Source: Diaminobutyricimonas aerilata (GTDB taxonomy: Bacteria > Actinomycetota > Actinomycetes > Actinomycetales > Microbacteriaceae). From it: 64,000 nt of DNA. Shown here piece after piece: positions 51,097-58,706 of this stretch (the first letter of the stretch is position 1; the number at the start of each line of letters is the position of its first letter). The notes under the pieces were generated by a model. The model ran no database searches. It was not told the origin of the DNA and saw only the letters and a program-made list of their open reading frames with translations. Where the stretch lies: NCBI RefSeq assembly GCF_002797715.1, contig NZ_PGFF01000001.1:248001-312000 (forward strand), given 5' to 3'. Both the position numbers and the translations under genes were made by a program.

Positions 51097-52500
51097 TCAG
51101 CGACTGGGCGCGTATTCGCCCGCGATGATGCGGGCGTACTCGAGTCCCGAGTCCTTGATGATGCGCTCCTGTGTACGGTAGTCCACCCGCACGATGCCGA
51201 ATCGCTTGTTGTAGCCCCACGCCCACTCGAAGTTGTCGAGCAGCGACCACACGAAGTAGCCCCGCACATCCGCGCCCTCGTCGATCGCGGCCGCGACCGC
51301 GTCGATGTGCGCGCGGATGTAGGCGGTGCGCTGAGCATCGTGCACGTGCCCGTCCTCCGACACCTCGTCGTCGTAGGCCGCGCCGTTCTCGGTGACGTAG
51401 AGCGGGGGAAGCGTCGGGTACTCCCGACCCAGCCGCACGAGCAGCGTGCGGAGTCCGTCGGGGTTGACCTCCCAGTCCATCGCCGTGCGCGGGAGGCGCC
51501 GGGTCGGGAAGGTGAGGTGTTCGCTGCCGACGAAGGGCGAACGTCCCGGCTTGTCCGTCGGGCGCAGCGACGGCCGCGCGTTCTCCGGCAGCGGCCGCCC
51601 GCTCACGTTGTCGTCGTGGTAGTGGTTCACCCCGAGGAAGTCGATCAGCGCCGCGATGATCTCGAGGTCTCCCTGCTGCACGAACTCCTCGAACCGGTAC
51701 TTCGCCACATCCTCGAGCAGGTCGGCGGGGTAGCGGCCGAGCACGATCGGCTCGAGGAACGCGCGGTTCCACAGCGCGTCGAGCCGACGGGCCGCGTCGA
51801 CGTCGCGTTCGTCCTCCGGGTCGTCGGGGATCGCGTTGGTGAGGTTGAGCGTGATGCCGATGTTCTGTGCGCCGAGCTCCCGCAGCACGCCGGTGGCGAG
51901 GCCGTGCGCAAGGTGCTGGTGGTGCAGCGCGGCGAGGGCAGCGCGGGGCTCCTGCCGACCGGGGGCGTGCTCGCCGCCGGCGTAGCCGATGAGGGAGCTG
52001 CACAGCGGTTCGTTGAACGTCGTCCAGTGCTGCACGCGGTCGCCCAGGCGGTCGTACACCGCGGCGGCGTAGTCCTGGAACCGGTACGCCGTGTCGCGGT
52101 TGGTCCAGCCGCCCTTCTCCTCGAGCGCTTGCGGCAGGTCCCAGTGGTACAGGGTCAGCCACGGCAGGATGTCGGCGTCGAGGAGTTCGTCGACGAGGCG
52201 CGAGTAGAAGTCGAGCCCCTTCCCGTTGACGAAGCGGTCGCCGGGCTTCACGCGGGCCCAGCTGGTGGAGAAGCGGTAGGACCCGAGTCCGAGACGCTTC
52301 ATGAGCGCGACGTCCTGCGGCATCCGGTGGTAGTGGTCGACGGCGACCTCGGGGGTGTGCCCGTTGGCGACCGCTCCGGGGACGCGCGCGTAGGCGTCCC
52401 AGATGGAGTCCTCTTTGCCGTCTTCGTGTGCCGCGCCTTCGATCTGGGCAGCGGCGGTCGCCGAGCCCCAGAGGAAGCCCGGGGGGAAGGTGTTCGTCAT
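51097..52500 (-). CDS. GH1 beta-glucosidase
   Basis: 467 residues, single GH1 barrel. Starts FPPGFLWGSATAAAQIEG, the GH1 N-terminal signature. Acid/base Glu 164 in WTTFNEPLCS and nucleophile Glu 371 in YVTENGAAYDD; the aglycone/glycone residues of GYFVWSLLDNFEWAWGYNKR complete the family pattern (first 20 residues shown). No signal peptide, hence it cleaves imported cellobiose or aryl-beta-glucosides in the cytoplasm. ATGA overlap with the permease upstream; the LacI gene follows 13 bp later. Confidence 0.94.
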   Translation of the reverse strand: MTNTFPPGFLWGSATAAAQIEGAAHEDGKEDSIWDAYARVPGAVANGHTPEVAVDHYHRMPQDVALMKRLGLGSYRFSTSWARVKPGDRFVNGKGLDFYSRLVDELLDADILPWLTLYHWDLPQALEEKGGWTNRDTAYRFQDYAAAVYDRLGDRVQHWTTFNEPLCSSLIGYAGGEHAPGRQEPRAALAALHHQHLAHGLATGVLRELGAQNIGITLNLTNAIPDDPEDERDVDAARRLDALWNRAFLEPIVLGRYPADLLEDVAKYRFEEFVQQGDLEIIAALIDFLGVNHYHDDNVSGRPLPENARPSLRPTDKPGRSPFVGSEHLTFPTRRLPRTAMDWEVNPDGLRTLLVRLGREYPTLPPLYVTENGAAYDDEVSEDGHVHDAQRTAYIRAHIDAVAAAIDEGADVRGYFVWSLLDNFEWAWGYNKRFGIVRVDYRTQERIIKDSGLEYARIIAGEYAPSR

Positions 52501-53402
52501 CAGCCCTTGACCGCTCCTTGCATGATGCCGGCGATCAGTTGCCGCCCGGCTACGACGAATAGTACGAGAAGAGGGATGGTGGACAGGATCGCGCCGGTGA
52601 GCACGATCGAGTAGTCGACGTAGTAACCGGACTGCAGCTGACCGAGCGCCGTCTGCAGGGTGGGGTTCTGCGGGCTCAACACGATGAGCGGCCACAGGTA
52701 GTCGGTCCACGCCGTCATGAAGGTGAACAGCGCGAGGATCGCCATCGCCGGTCGCGCGGCGGGCAGTGCGACGTTGACGAACGTGCGGAACTGGTTCGCG
52801 CCGTCCATCCGCGCCGCCTCGATGAGCTCGTCGGGGATCACGTCGACGAGGTACTGCCGCATGAAGAAGACGCCGAACGCCGTGACGAGGGTCGGCACGA
52901 TGACCGCGCCGAGCTCGCCGGTCCAGCCGAGCTGCCGCATCACGATGAACAGCGGGATGATGCCGAGCTGGGTCGGGATCGCCATCGTCGCGATGACGAA
53001 GATCATCAGCCCGTCGCGGCCGCGGAACCGCAGCTTCGCGAACGCGTAGCCGGCGAGCGTCGAGAAGCTCACGACCGACACGGTGATGATCGTCGACACG
53101 AGGAGGCTGTTGCCGAGGGCGAGCCAGAACGGGATCGCGTCGAACACCTTCGCCGCGTTGGCGAAGAAGTTGCCGCCGGGGATGAGCGGCAGCGTCTCGC
53201 CGCGGGTCGAATTGGTGCCCGAGCCGACGACGAACGACCACCACAGGGGGTAGGCCGAGCCGAGCAGCACTGCGGTCAGCAGTCCGTAGGAGAGGAAGCC
53301 GGGGCGGCTGCCGATGCCGGCCATGCCGCCGCCGCGATTGCGGCGATTCACCTTGGCGGGCTCGACCGGGAAGGCGGCCGGGGTCGTGGTCTGCAGGCTC
53401 AC
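52500..53402 (-). CDS. sugar ABC transporter permease (MalG type)
   Basis: 300 residues, GTG start overlapping the previous permease stop (GTGA). Six membrane segments, EAA loop LVDVIPDELIEAARMDGAN and the C-terminal end AGIMQGAVKG. It corresponds to CebG in ceb-type importers. Its stop overlaps the GH1 start by one base (ATGA). Confidence 0.93.
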   Translation of the reverse strand: MSLQTTTPAAFPVEPAKVNRRNRGGGMAGIGSRPGFLSYGLLTAVLLGSAYPLWWSFVVGSGTNSTRGETLPLIPGGNFFANAAKVFDAIPFWLALGNSLLVSTIITVSVVSFSTLAGYAFAKLRFRGRDGLMIFVIATMAIPTQLGIIPLFIVMRQLGWTGELGAVIVPTLVTAFGVFFMRQYLVDVIPDELIEAARMDGANQFRTFVNVALPAARPAMAILALFTFMTAWTDYLWPLIVLSPQNPTLQTALGQLQSGYYVDYSIVLTGAILSTIPLLVLFVVAGRQLIAGIMQGAVKG

Positions 53403-54442
53403 GGGCGTGCTCCTCGCTGCGCTGCCAGGCGGCGCGCGCTCGCGCGCTTGATCGCCCGGTTCTCGGACGAGGCGATGCGCCTCGAGATGAAGAAGTTGAT
53501 GAGGCCGAGCGTCACGATCAGCAGGAACAGCAGCCATGCGATCGCGGACGCTTCGCCGAAGTTGCCTCGGAAGAACGCCATCTCCCACAGGTAGAGCACG
53601 GTCGTCTGGAACTGACGGTCGTAGCCGCCGATCCCGCCCGCGGCCGACACGTCGAACAGTCGCGGCTCGGCGAAGATCTGCAGCCCGCCGATCGTCGCCG
53701 TGATGATCACGAAGATGAGGGTGGGGCGGATGCTCGGCACGGTGATCGAGAAGAAGCGGCGGGCAGCGCCGGCCCCGTCGATCGCGGCCGACTCGTGCAG
53801 GTCGCGCGGTACGGCTTGCATGGCCGCGAGCAGGATGAGCGCGTTGTAACCGGTCCAGCGCCAGTTCACCATCGTGGCGATCGCGATGTGGCTCGGGAGG
53901 GTGTCCTGCTTCCACATGACCGGGTCGATGCCGATGGTGCCGAGGAGGTTGTTCACGAGGCCGGACTGTTCGTTGAACACGCTCGAGAAGATCAGGGCCA
54001 CGGCGACCGGGGTCACCACATAGGGCAGCAGCACGCTCATCCGCCAGAAGGTGCGGGCCTTGAGGTGCTGGTCGAGCACGGCGGCGATCACGAGCGCGAC
54101 GGTGAGCTGCGGGATCGTGGAGAGCAGGAAGATGCTGAGCGTGTTGAAGATCGAGTTCCAGAAGAACCGGTCCTGCAGCACGGCGCCGAAGTTGTCGAGA
54201 CCGACGAAGTCGCCCTGGCCCGACAGCAGCTCCCAGTCGTGCAACGACACGACGAGCGTGTAGACGAGCGGGAACGCGCCGGTGATGGCGAACAACACGA
54301 AGAAGGGTGCGATGTAGACGTACGGCGAGGCCTTGACGTCGAAGCGGCTGAGCCGTTGCCGCCAAGTGAGAGGGGCGGCGACCGCAGACCGTCGAGCGGT
54401 CGAGGGGGTCGCCGCGGGCGGCCGGTCGAGGGTGCTGGTCAT
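53399..54442 (-). CDS. sugar ABC transporter permease (MalF type)
   Basis: 347 residues, ATG with GGAACC upstream and GGAGAAGGAGG a little further. Six membrane segments after a 40-residue cytoplasmic leader; EAA loop MQAVPRDLHESAAIDGAGA. Corresponds to CebF. Separated from the binding-protein gene by an 87 bp gap with a strong hairpin. Confidence 0.93.
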   Translation of the reverse strand: MTSTLDRPPAATPSTARRSAVAAPLTWRQRLSRFDVKASPYVYIAPFFVLFAITGAFPLVYTLVVSLHDWELLSGQGDFVGLDNFGAVLQDRFFWNSIFNTLSIFLLSTIPQLTVALVIAAVLDQHLKARTFWRMSVLLPYVVTPVAVALIFSSVFNEQSGLVNNLLGTIGIDPVMWKQDTLPSHIAIATMVNWRWTGYNALILLAAMQAVPRDLHESAAIDGAGAARRFFSITVPSIRPTLIFVIITATIGGLQIFAEPRLFDVSAAGGIGGYDRQFQTTVLYLWEMAFFRGNFGEASAIAWLLFLLIVTLGLINFFISRRIASSENRAIKRASARRLAAQRGARP

Positions 54443-54479
54443 GGCGGTTCCTTGGACGCGAGGAGAAGGAGGTGAAGGG

Positions 54480-54513
54480 GCGAGGCCCCGGCCGGGGGGA
54501 GCCGGGGCCTCGC
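54480..54513 (-). terminator. GC hairpin between binding protein and permease genes
   Basis: Perfect 13 bp stem GCGAGGCCCCGGC / GCCGGGGCCTCGC with an 8 nt loop, 16 nt past the stop of the binding-protein gene. Same position as the hairpins at 12940 and 21784. Confidence 0.75.
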
Positions 54514-54529
54514 AGGGTGGACGCGGGGG

Positions 54530-55834
54530 TCAGTCCACCAGTTCGGACAGGAGCGTCAGGGCTTCCTGCCAGGCGGCGTCGCGGTCGGCTTCGCCGTTGT
54601 CGAGCTTCTTCAGTGCCGGGCCGAACACGTTCTCCTGGATGACCGAGTCGTCCGGGCCCTTGAACTGGGCCACGACGCCCTCGGCGCGCGAGGCGAGGAT
54701 CGCGCCGGTGGGCGCGCCGTTGAACACCTCGTTCGGGGTGGCCTCGGCGGCCAGGGTCTCCTGCGCCTCGACCGTGCTCGGGAAGTTGCCGGCCGCGGCC
54801 GACTGCTTCACCTGCTGCTCGGGCTCGGTCAGCCAGCTCGCGAGAGCGGCCGCCTCCTCCTTGTGCTCCGAGGTCTCGGGGATGCTCAGGAAGGTGCCGC
54901 CCCAGTTGGCGGGGCCGCCGGGGAACACGTCGGCGAAGTCCCATCCGGTCTCCGGTCCGCCGCCGCCGGCCTCGAGCTGGCCGGTGATGGTGCCCAGCAT
55001 CCAGCCCGGGCAGGTGAACACGGCGAAACTCTGGTCGGTGAACGACTTGCCGCCGTTCCAGTCCCACGCGCTCTCGGCCGCGGAGAGTCCGTCGGCCGCG
55101 CCCTGCGCGATGAGGTCGAAGCGGGCCTCCATCTGGGCGTTGCCCTCGATGTTCAGCTCGCCGTCCGCGGTGTAGTAGCCCTCCTCGAGCTGGTTGACCA
55201 TGGCGTTCCAGACGAAGCCGGAGTGGTCGTACCAGGCCTTGCCGGTCGCCGCGTGGTACTGGCGGCCGAGCTCGAAGAAGCGCTCCCAACTGGCATCGGC
55301 TCCGCCGAAGAGCTCGGCGACCGCGGCGCGGTCGGTCGGCAGGCCGGCCGCGGCGAACGCCGGGCCGTTGAAGCACAGGCCCTCGGGGCCGACGTCCATG
55401 CCGTAGCCGATCACGCGACCCTCGGGGTCGGTCGCCTGCTCGTACTTCCAGTCGATCCAGTCCGACTTGCGGTCCTCGATGCCGTGGTCGCGCAGGTCGA
55501 CGAACTGGTCGGAGACCTCCATGATCTTGCCGAGCCAGCCCTCCTCGATGGCGACGACATCCGAGAGACCCGAGCCGGCGGCGATCTTGGTGAAGGCGTC
55601 GGTGCGGGCATTGCCGCCGGTGTCGATGTTGGTGGCTTCGATCTTGATGCCCGGGTTGGCCTTCTCGTACTCCTTGTAGAGCTCCTCGTAGCCCATGGTG
55701 CCGAAGGTCGTCACCGTGAGGGTGACGTCGCCGTCACCTCCTCCGGAGCCGCCGGATGAACATCCGGTGGCGAGGAGGGCGAGGGTTGCGGCGCCGGCGA
55801 CGGCCGCTGCTGTGGTGCGTCGTGAAATTCTCAC
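54530..55834 (-). CDS. sugar-binding lipoprotein of the ceb-like importer
   Basis: 434 residues from GTG at 55834. A GTG two codons upstream overlaps the ribosome site AAGGAG itself, so the second GTG, 5 nt after it, is chosen. Signal peptide RISRRTTAAAVAG followed by a core ending in the lipobox LATGCSSGG. Family-1 binding features: VVAIEEGWLGKIMEV, FTCPGWMLGTI and PANWGGTFLSIPETSEH. The last block recalls CebE-type cellobiose-binding proteins, although affinity cannot be told. First gene of the operon SBP-permease-permease-GH1-LacI. Confidence 0.93.
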   Translation of the reverse strand: MRISRRTTAAAVAGAATLALLATGCSSGGSGGGDGDVTLTVTTFGTMGYEELYKEYEKANPGIKIEATNIDTGGNARTDAFTKIAAGSGLSDVVAIEEGWLGKIMEVSDQFVDLRDHGIEDRKSDWIDWKYEQATDPEGRVIGYGMDVGPEGLCFNGPAFAAAGLPTDRAAVAELFGGADASWERFFELGRQYHAATGKAWYDHSGFVWNAMVNQLEEGYYTADGELNIEGNAQMEARFDLIAQGAADGLSAAESAWDWNGGKSFTDQSFAVFTCPGWMLGTITGQLEAGGGGPETGWDFADVFPGGPANWGGTFLSIPETSEHKEEAAALASWLTEPEQQVKQSAAAGNFPSTVEAQETLAAEATPNEVFNGAPTGAILASRAEGVVAQFKGPDDSVIQENVFGPALKKLDNGEADRDAAWQEALTLLSELVD

Positions 55835-55890
55835 GGTCACTCCTTTGTGTGCGTGGATGAGGCAGGAGTGGGAGCGCCTCGCAACTTTCG

Positions 55891-55904
55891 TGGGAGCGCT
55901 CTCA
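55891..55904. promoter_or_regulatory. operator type E, copy 1 (CebR-like)
   Basis: TGGGAGCGCTCTCA, one base from the Streptomyces CebR site TGGGAGCGCTCCCA. It lies about 5-18 nt after the predicted start of transcription (about 55909, leftward). A degenerate half-like TGGGAGCGCCTC is at 55869. Confidence 0.82.
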
Positions 55905-55915
55905 CGATGCGGATG

Positions 55916-55944
55916 ACGCTAGAGCGGTGCAAGGCGGCTGTCAA
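55916..55944 (-). promoter_or_regulatory. promoter of the ceb-like operon
   Basis: On the minus strand -35 TTGACA (55944-55939), 17 nt, -10 TAGCGT (55921-55916). The leader to the GTG at 55834 is about 75 nt and contains operator copy 1. Confidence 0.72.
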
Positions 55945-55997
55945 CGACAGAATCCGTCCACGCACGAAGAAGGGCCGGTCAGGGGCCAGAAAAATCA

Positions 55998-56011
55998 TGG
56001 GAGCGCTCTCA
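55998..56011. promoter_or_regulatory. operator type E, copy 2
   Basis: TGGGAGCGCTCTCA, identical to copy 1 and 107 bp upstream of it, between the promoter and the end of the neighbouring aldo/keto reductase gene. Spacing near ten helical turns would permit DNA looping (inference). Confidence 0.8.
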
Positions 56012-56050
56012 CGGCACTCGGCGTGTCGCCTCGCGCTCCCCTCACCTGTG

Positions 56051-57010
56051 TTACGCCGGCGACGTGGCGTCCACCTCGTCGAGACGCGTCCGCAGCTCCT
56101 CGGGCAGCTCCAGTCGCACCGCTTCGAGCGCGCTCTCGAGCTGTTCGGGTTTGCTGCCTCCGAGGATGGGGGTGATCGACGGGCGGCCGCCGACGAGCCA
56201 GGCGAGCACGACCTGCCCGCGGCTCGCGCCGAGCTCGCGAGCGACCTCGTCGAGCACCTCGAGCCGGCGCCGATTGCCCGGGTGGTCGTACGCCTCCGGG
56301 ATCGGCTTGGCGGGGTTGTCGTACGCGCCGCTCAGCAGCGGCGTGTACGCCCAGATGTCGAGTTTCTCGGTCGCGGCGAGGTCGACCAGCTCGTCGTCGA
56401 GCATGCCGAAGCGGTGGTTCTGCCCCGGCGGCAGCACGCCGGGTCGGGGGCGCAGGTACGACCGACTGTGCTGCAGCGCGTCGACCGGGCGCAGGCCCCG
56501 CTCCAGCGCGTGCCGACGCGCCCTCTCGACCCGCCACGCCGGGTGGTTCGAGGTTCCGACGCGCTTGGTGAGCCCGTCGGAGACGAGGGCACCGAAGGCC
56601 TCCGCGGTCTGCTCGATCGGCACGGTGCGGTCCTCCATGTGCGCCCACAGCAGATCGACCCGCTCGATGCCGAGGCGCCGCAGGCTGCCTTCCGCGGCGG
56701 TCCGCACGGCGGTGGGCGAGAGGCCTTCGCGCGACGCCGGCCAGTCATCCTTGTCCCGCGGTTCCGCGCCGACCTTCGTGCTGATCTTCACCCGGGCTCG
56801 CGCGTCCGGCCGGGCCTTCAGCCAGCGGCCCAAGAGGCGCTCGCTGTCCCCGCCGTAGCCGGATTCGCTCGCCCAGAACGCGTAGCAGTCCGCAGTGTCG
56901 ATCCACTCGCCGCCCGCCTCGACGAACCGGTCGAGGAGTGCGAACGACGTCCTCTCGTCGATGGTGATCCCGAACATCATGGCGCCGAGCGCCAGCCGAA
57001 TTCCCGTCAT
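56051..57010 (-). CDS. aldo/keto reductase (Tas/YghZ-like)
   Basis: 319 residues from MTGIRLALGAMMFG. AKR residues: Asp and Tyr in WIDTADCYAFW, Lys in KISTKVGAE and His in LLWAHMEDR. The DKDDWPASREGLS insertion and AYTPLLSGAYDNPAKPIP mark a subgroup of actinobacterial AKRs of unknown substrate. It diverges from the MerR gene over a perfect 16 bp palindrome, so MerR probably controls it. Confidence 0.88.
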   Translation of the reverse strand: MTGIRLALGAMMFGITIDERTSFALLDRFVEAGGEWIDTADCYAFWASESGYGGDSERLLGRWLKARPDARARVKISTKVGAEPRDKDDWPASREGLSPTAVRTAAEGSLRRLGIERVDLLWAHMEDRTVPIEQTAEAFGALVSDGLTKRVGTSNHPAWRVERARRHALERGLRPVDALQHSRSYLRPRPGVLPPGQNHRFGMLDDELVDLAATEKLDIWAYTPLLSGAYDNPAKPIPEAYDHPGNRRRLEVLDEVARELGASRGQVVLAWLVGGRPSITPILGGSKPEQLESALEAVRLELPEELRTRLDEVDATSPA

Positions 57011-57026
57011 GACCCCATGCTCCAAG

Positions 57027-57042
57027 CTGGAGCGCGCTCCAG
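57027..57042. promoter_or_regulatory. probable MerR operator
   Basis: CTGGAGCGCGCTCCAG, a perfect 16 bp palindrome in the 41 bp between the divergent AKR and MerR starts. GGAGCGCGCTCC-type cores are typical of MerR sites that lie in the promoter spacer. Confidence 0.75.
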
Positions 57043-57051
57043 CGCAAGGGC

Positions 57052-57459
57052 ATGATCGTGGTCATGCAGACCTTCACCCCGGCGGAGGCAGCCGAGCGCA
57101 CCGGATTCAGCCTCGACACATTGCGTTACTACGAGAAGGCGGGGCTGCTCGGCCGCATCCGCCGGGGCGCCGGCGGTCGTCGCGCCTACACCGAGAGCGA
57201 CATCGAATGGCTCGGGCTCATCCGCTGCCTGCGTGACACCGGCATGCCGATCGCGCAGCTGAAGAGCTACGCGCAACTCGCGACCGACGACTCGACGATG
57301 GACGAGCGTCTCGCCCTGCTCGAGCAGCACGATCGGGAGGTGCAGGCGTCGATCGACGCCCTCCTCGCTCAGCAGCGGCGCCTGCGCGAGAAGATCGCCT
57401 GGTACCACTCCGAGGGGGCGTCCGCCGAACGGCACCTCGCGCGCTCGATGCTCGCCTGA
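57052..57459 (+). CDS. MerR-family regulator
   Basis: 135 residues; AAGGG precedes the ATG at 57052, and an in-frame ATG at 57064 is a possible alternative. Winged helix with FTPAEAAERTGFSLDTLRYY, EKAGLL and GRRAYTESDIEWL, then a coiled-coil dimerisation helix (about 80-120, rich in Leu/Gln/Arg). No cysteine is present in the sensor part, so metals or thiol stress are unlikely signals. Diverges from the AKR gene, its probable target. Confidence 0.92.
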   Translation: MIVVMQTFTPAEAAERTGFSLDTLRYYEKAGLLGRIRRGAGGRRAYTESDIEWLGLIRCLRDTGMPIAQLKSYAQLATDDSTMDERLALLEQHDREVQASIDALLAQQRRLREKIAWYHSEGASAERHLARSMLA

Positions 57460-57462
57460 CTG

Positions 57463-57810
57463 CTAGAGCGCGATGTCCTTCGGCACGTAGACGAACGCAT
57501 CCCGGCCCGACTCGAGGCGGACGCCGATGCGGCGGTAGGCGACCCGTTCGTAGTGGTCGGCGGCCGCGAGCTGCGACTGGTCGAGTTCGAGCACCGCACC
57601 GTCGACGCGATCGGAGGGCCGTCCCGTGTGCTCGAGTCCGGGATGCACGTCGCTCCCGCTCGCCGCGATGACGTCGGGATCGGTGATCCGCACCTCCCCG
57701 AGCCGATAGCCGGCGAGCGTGTCGGGCTGCGTCGGCACGACCCGGCCGAACAGCGCGAGTTGCACGCGCTCGAGTCGGAGGGTGCCGAACGAGAACACGA
57801 GGGCGCTCAT
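57463..57810 (-). CDS. gamma-glutamylcyclotransferase-like (AIG2) protein
   Basis: 115 residues. It opens with VFSFGTLRLERVQLALFG, the GGCT-fold substrate loop (Y/F-G-T/S-L), and has AVLELDQSQLAAADHYERV, where the acidic residue of VLELD and the ADxYE segment are family-typical. The fold releases 5-oxoproline from gamma-glutamyl amines in characterised members; many bacterial members lack assigned substrates. Convergent with MerR (3 bp apart). Confidence 0.83.
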   Translation of the reverse strand: MSALVFSFGTLRLERVQLALFGRVVPTQPDTLAGYRLGEVRITDPDVIAASGSDVHPGLEHTGRPSDRVDGAVLELDQSQLAAADHYERVAYRRIGVRLESGRDAFVYVPKDIAL

Positions 57811-57848
57811 GGGTCCACTCTAGGAGCCGGACGGTTGGCGTCCCGCGC

Positions 57849-57908
57849 CTTGGGGTAGACAGACCGTCCTGTCCCATCACTGGGGTCTTGGGGGGACAAA
57901 TCGTCCCG
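57849..57908. promoter_or_regulatory. two similar motifs upstream of the SipW cassette
   Basis: CTTGGGGTAGACAGACCGTC (from 57849) and CTTGGGGGGACAAATCGTCC (from 57887) share CTTGGGG-n-GACA-n-CGTCC and are 38 bp apart. They lie in the 287 bp gap before the cassette and could bind an activator such as a LuxR-type response regulator (inference). Confidence 0.4.
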
Positions 57909-57949
57909 CCCTACTGTCGAGTCAAGCCGGGAGGCGGCGCTCACTAGGC

Positions 57950-58045
57950 CGCCGGGGATCCGACCCGGCAAAGGGGACCGGTCGCATCCGTGCACAGGGC
58001 TTTCTGGCGGATCCCGCCCTCTCTCTCGTCCACGGATCGCAGCAG
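57950..58045 (+). other. GC-rich structured leader of the SipW cassette, unassigned
   Basis: Contains GCCGGG-n7-CCCGGC near 57952-57970 and GGCGG-ATC-CCGCC near 58007-58019, able to form short stems ahead of the ATG at 58098. It does not match a riboswitch class that I recognise. Confidence 0.3.
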
Positions 58046-58097
58046 TACGGCCCACAGCAGTGCGCCGTGCGGATCCCTTTCATCGCTTGGAAAAATC

Positions 58098-58706
58098 ATG
58101 TCTTCCACCGTCACCTCCACCCGTCCCGCCCGCAGCCGCAAGGTGCGCGCCATCCTCGCCGGAGGCGTCGTGCTCGGCGTCGGCGCGGCCGTCACGCTCG
58201 CCGCCTGGTCTGACTCCGAGTTCGCCACCGGACTGTTCAGCGCCGGCTCCTTCAACCTCGAGGGCAGCGCGAACGGGACCGCCTACGACGAGCACCCGGC
58301 CGCAGACGCCCCCGCGTCGCTCGCCTTCTCGCTTCCGCTGGCGCAGAACCTCGCGCCGGAGGAGACGGTCTACGCCCCCTTCGCCGTGCGTCTCGACGAC
58401 ACCACGACCTCGCCCGCCGACGTCGCTCTGACAGTCGCCGGCACGACCGGTGTCGTCGCGGGCCTCACGTACGAGCTCATCGCGACGTCGAGCTTCGGCT
58501 GCGACGCCACCACCACGGGCACGACGATCGTGCCGTCGGGCACGGCGCTCACCGCGGGCACCGGGTCGTTCGACCTCGCCGCCGGAACCGCCGGCGCCGC
58601 CGGAGCCCCGGTGAACCTGTGCTTCGCCGTCAGCGCCGACTCCAGTCTCGCGCAGGGCCAGTCGGGCGCCGTCACCTGGCAGTTCGCCGCCACCTCGGCG
58701 AACTGA
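58098..58706 (+). CDS. SipW-dependent secreted protein (TasA/CalY-like)
   Basis: 202 residues. The long basic n-region ends RKVRAILAGGVVLGVGAAV and is followed by TLAAWSDSEFATGLFSAGSF, the SipW-cognate signal peptide with its W-x-D-x-E-F-x-x-G cleavage-region signature. The mature domain is a Thr/Ala/Gly-rich beta-sandwich with two cysteines (FGCDAT, VNLCFAV) that may pair. TasA/CalY relatives form extracellular fibres or matrix proteins. TGATG overlap with the next, similar gene. First gene of a four-gene secretion cassette. Confidence 0.88.
   Translation: MSSTVTSTRPARSRKVRAILAGGVVLGVGAAVTLAAWSDSEFATGLFSAGSFNLEGSANGTAYDEHPAADAPASLAFSLPLAQNLAPEETVYAPFAVRLDDTTTSPADVALTVAGTTGVVAGLTYELIATSSFGCDATTTGTTIVPSGTALTAGTGSFDLAAGTAGAAGAPVNLCFAVSADSSLAQGQSGAVTWQFAATSAN

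Noticed and set aside
57950-58045. c-di-GMP (GEMM) riboswitch before the SipW cassette
   Set aside because: A CACAGGGC-like string near 58000 is suggestive, but the conserved core and the second stem are not present in order.
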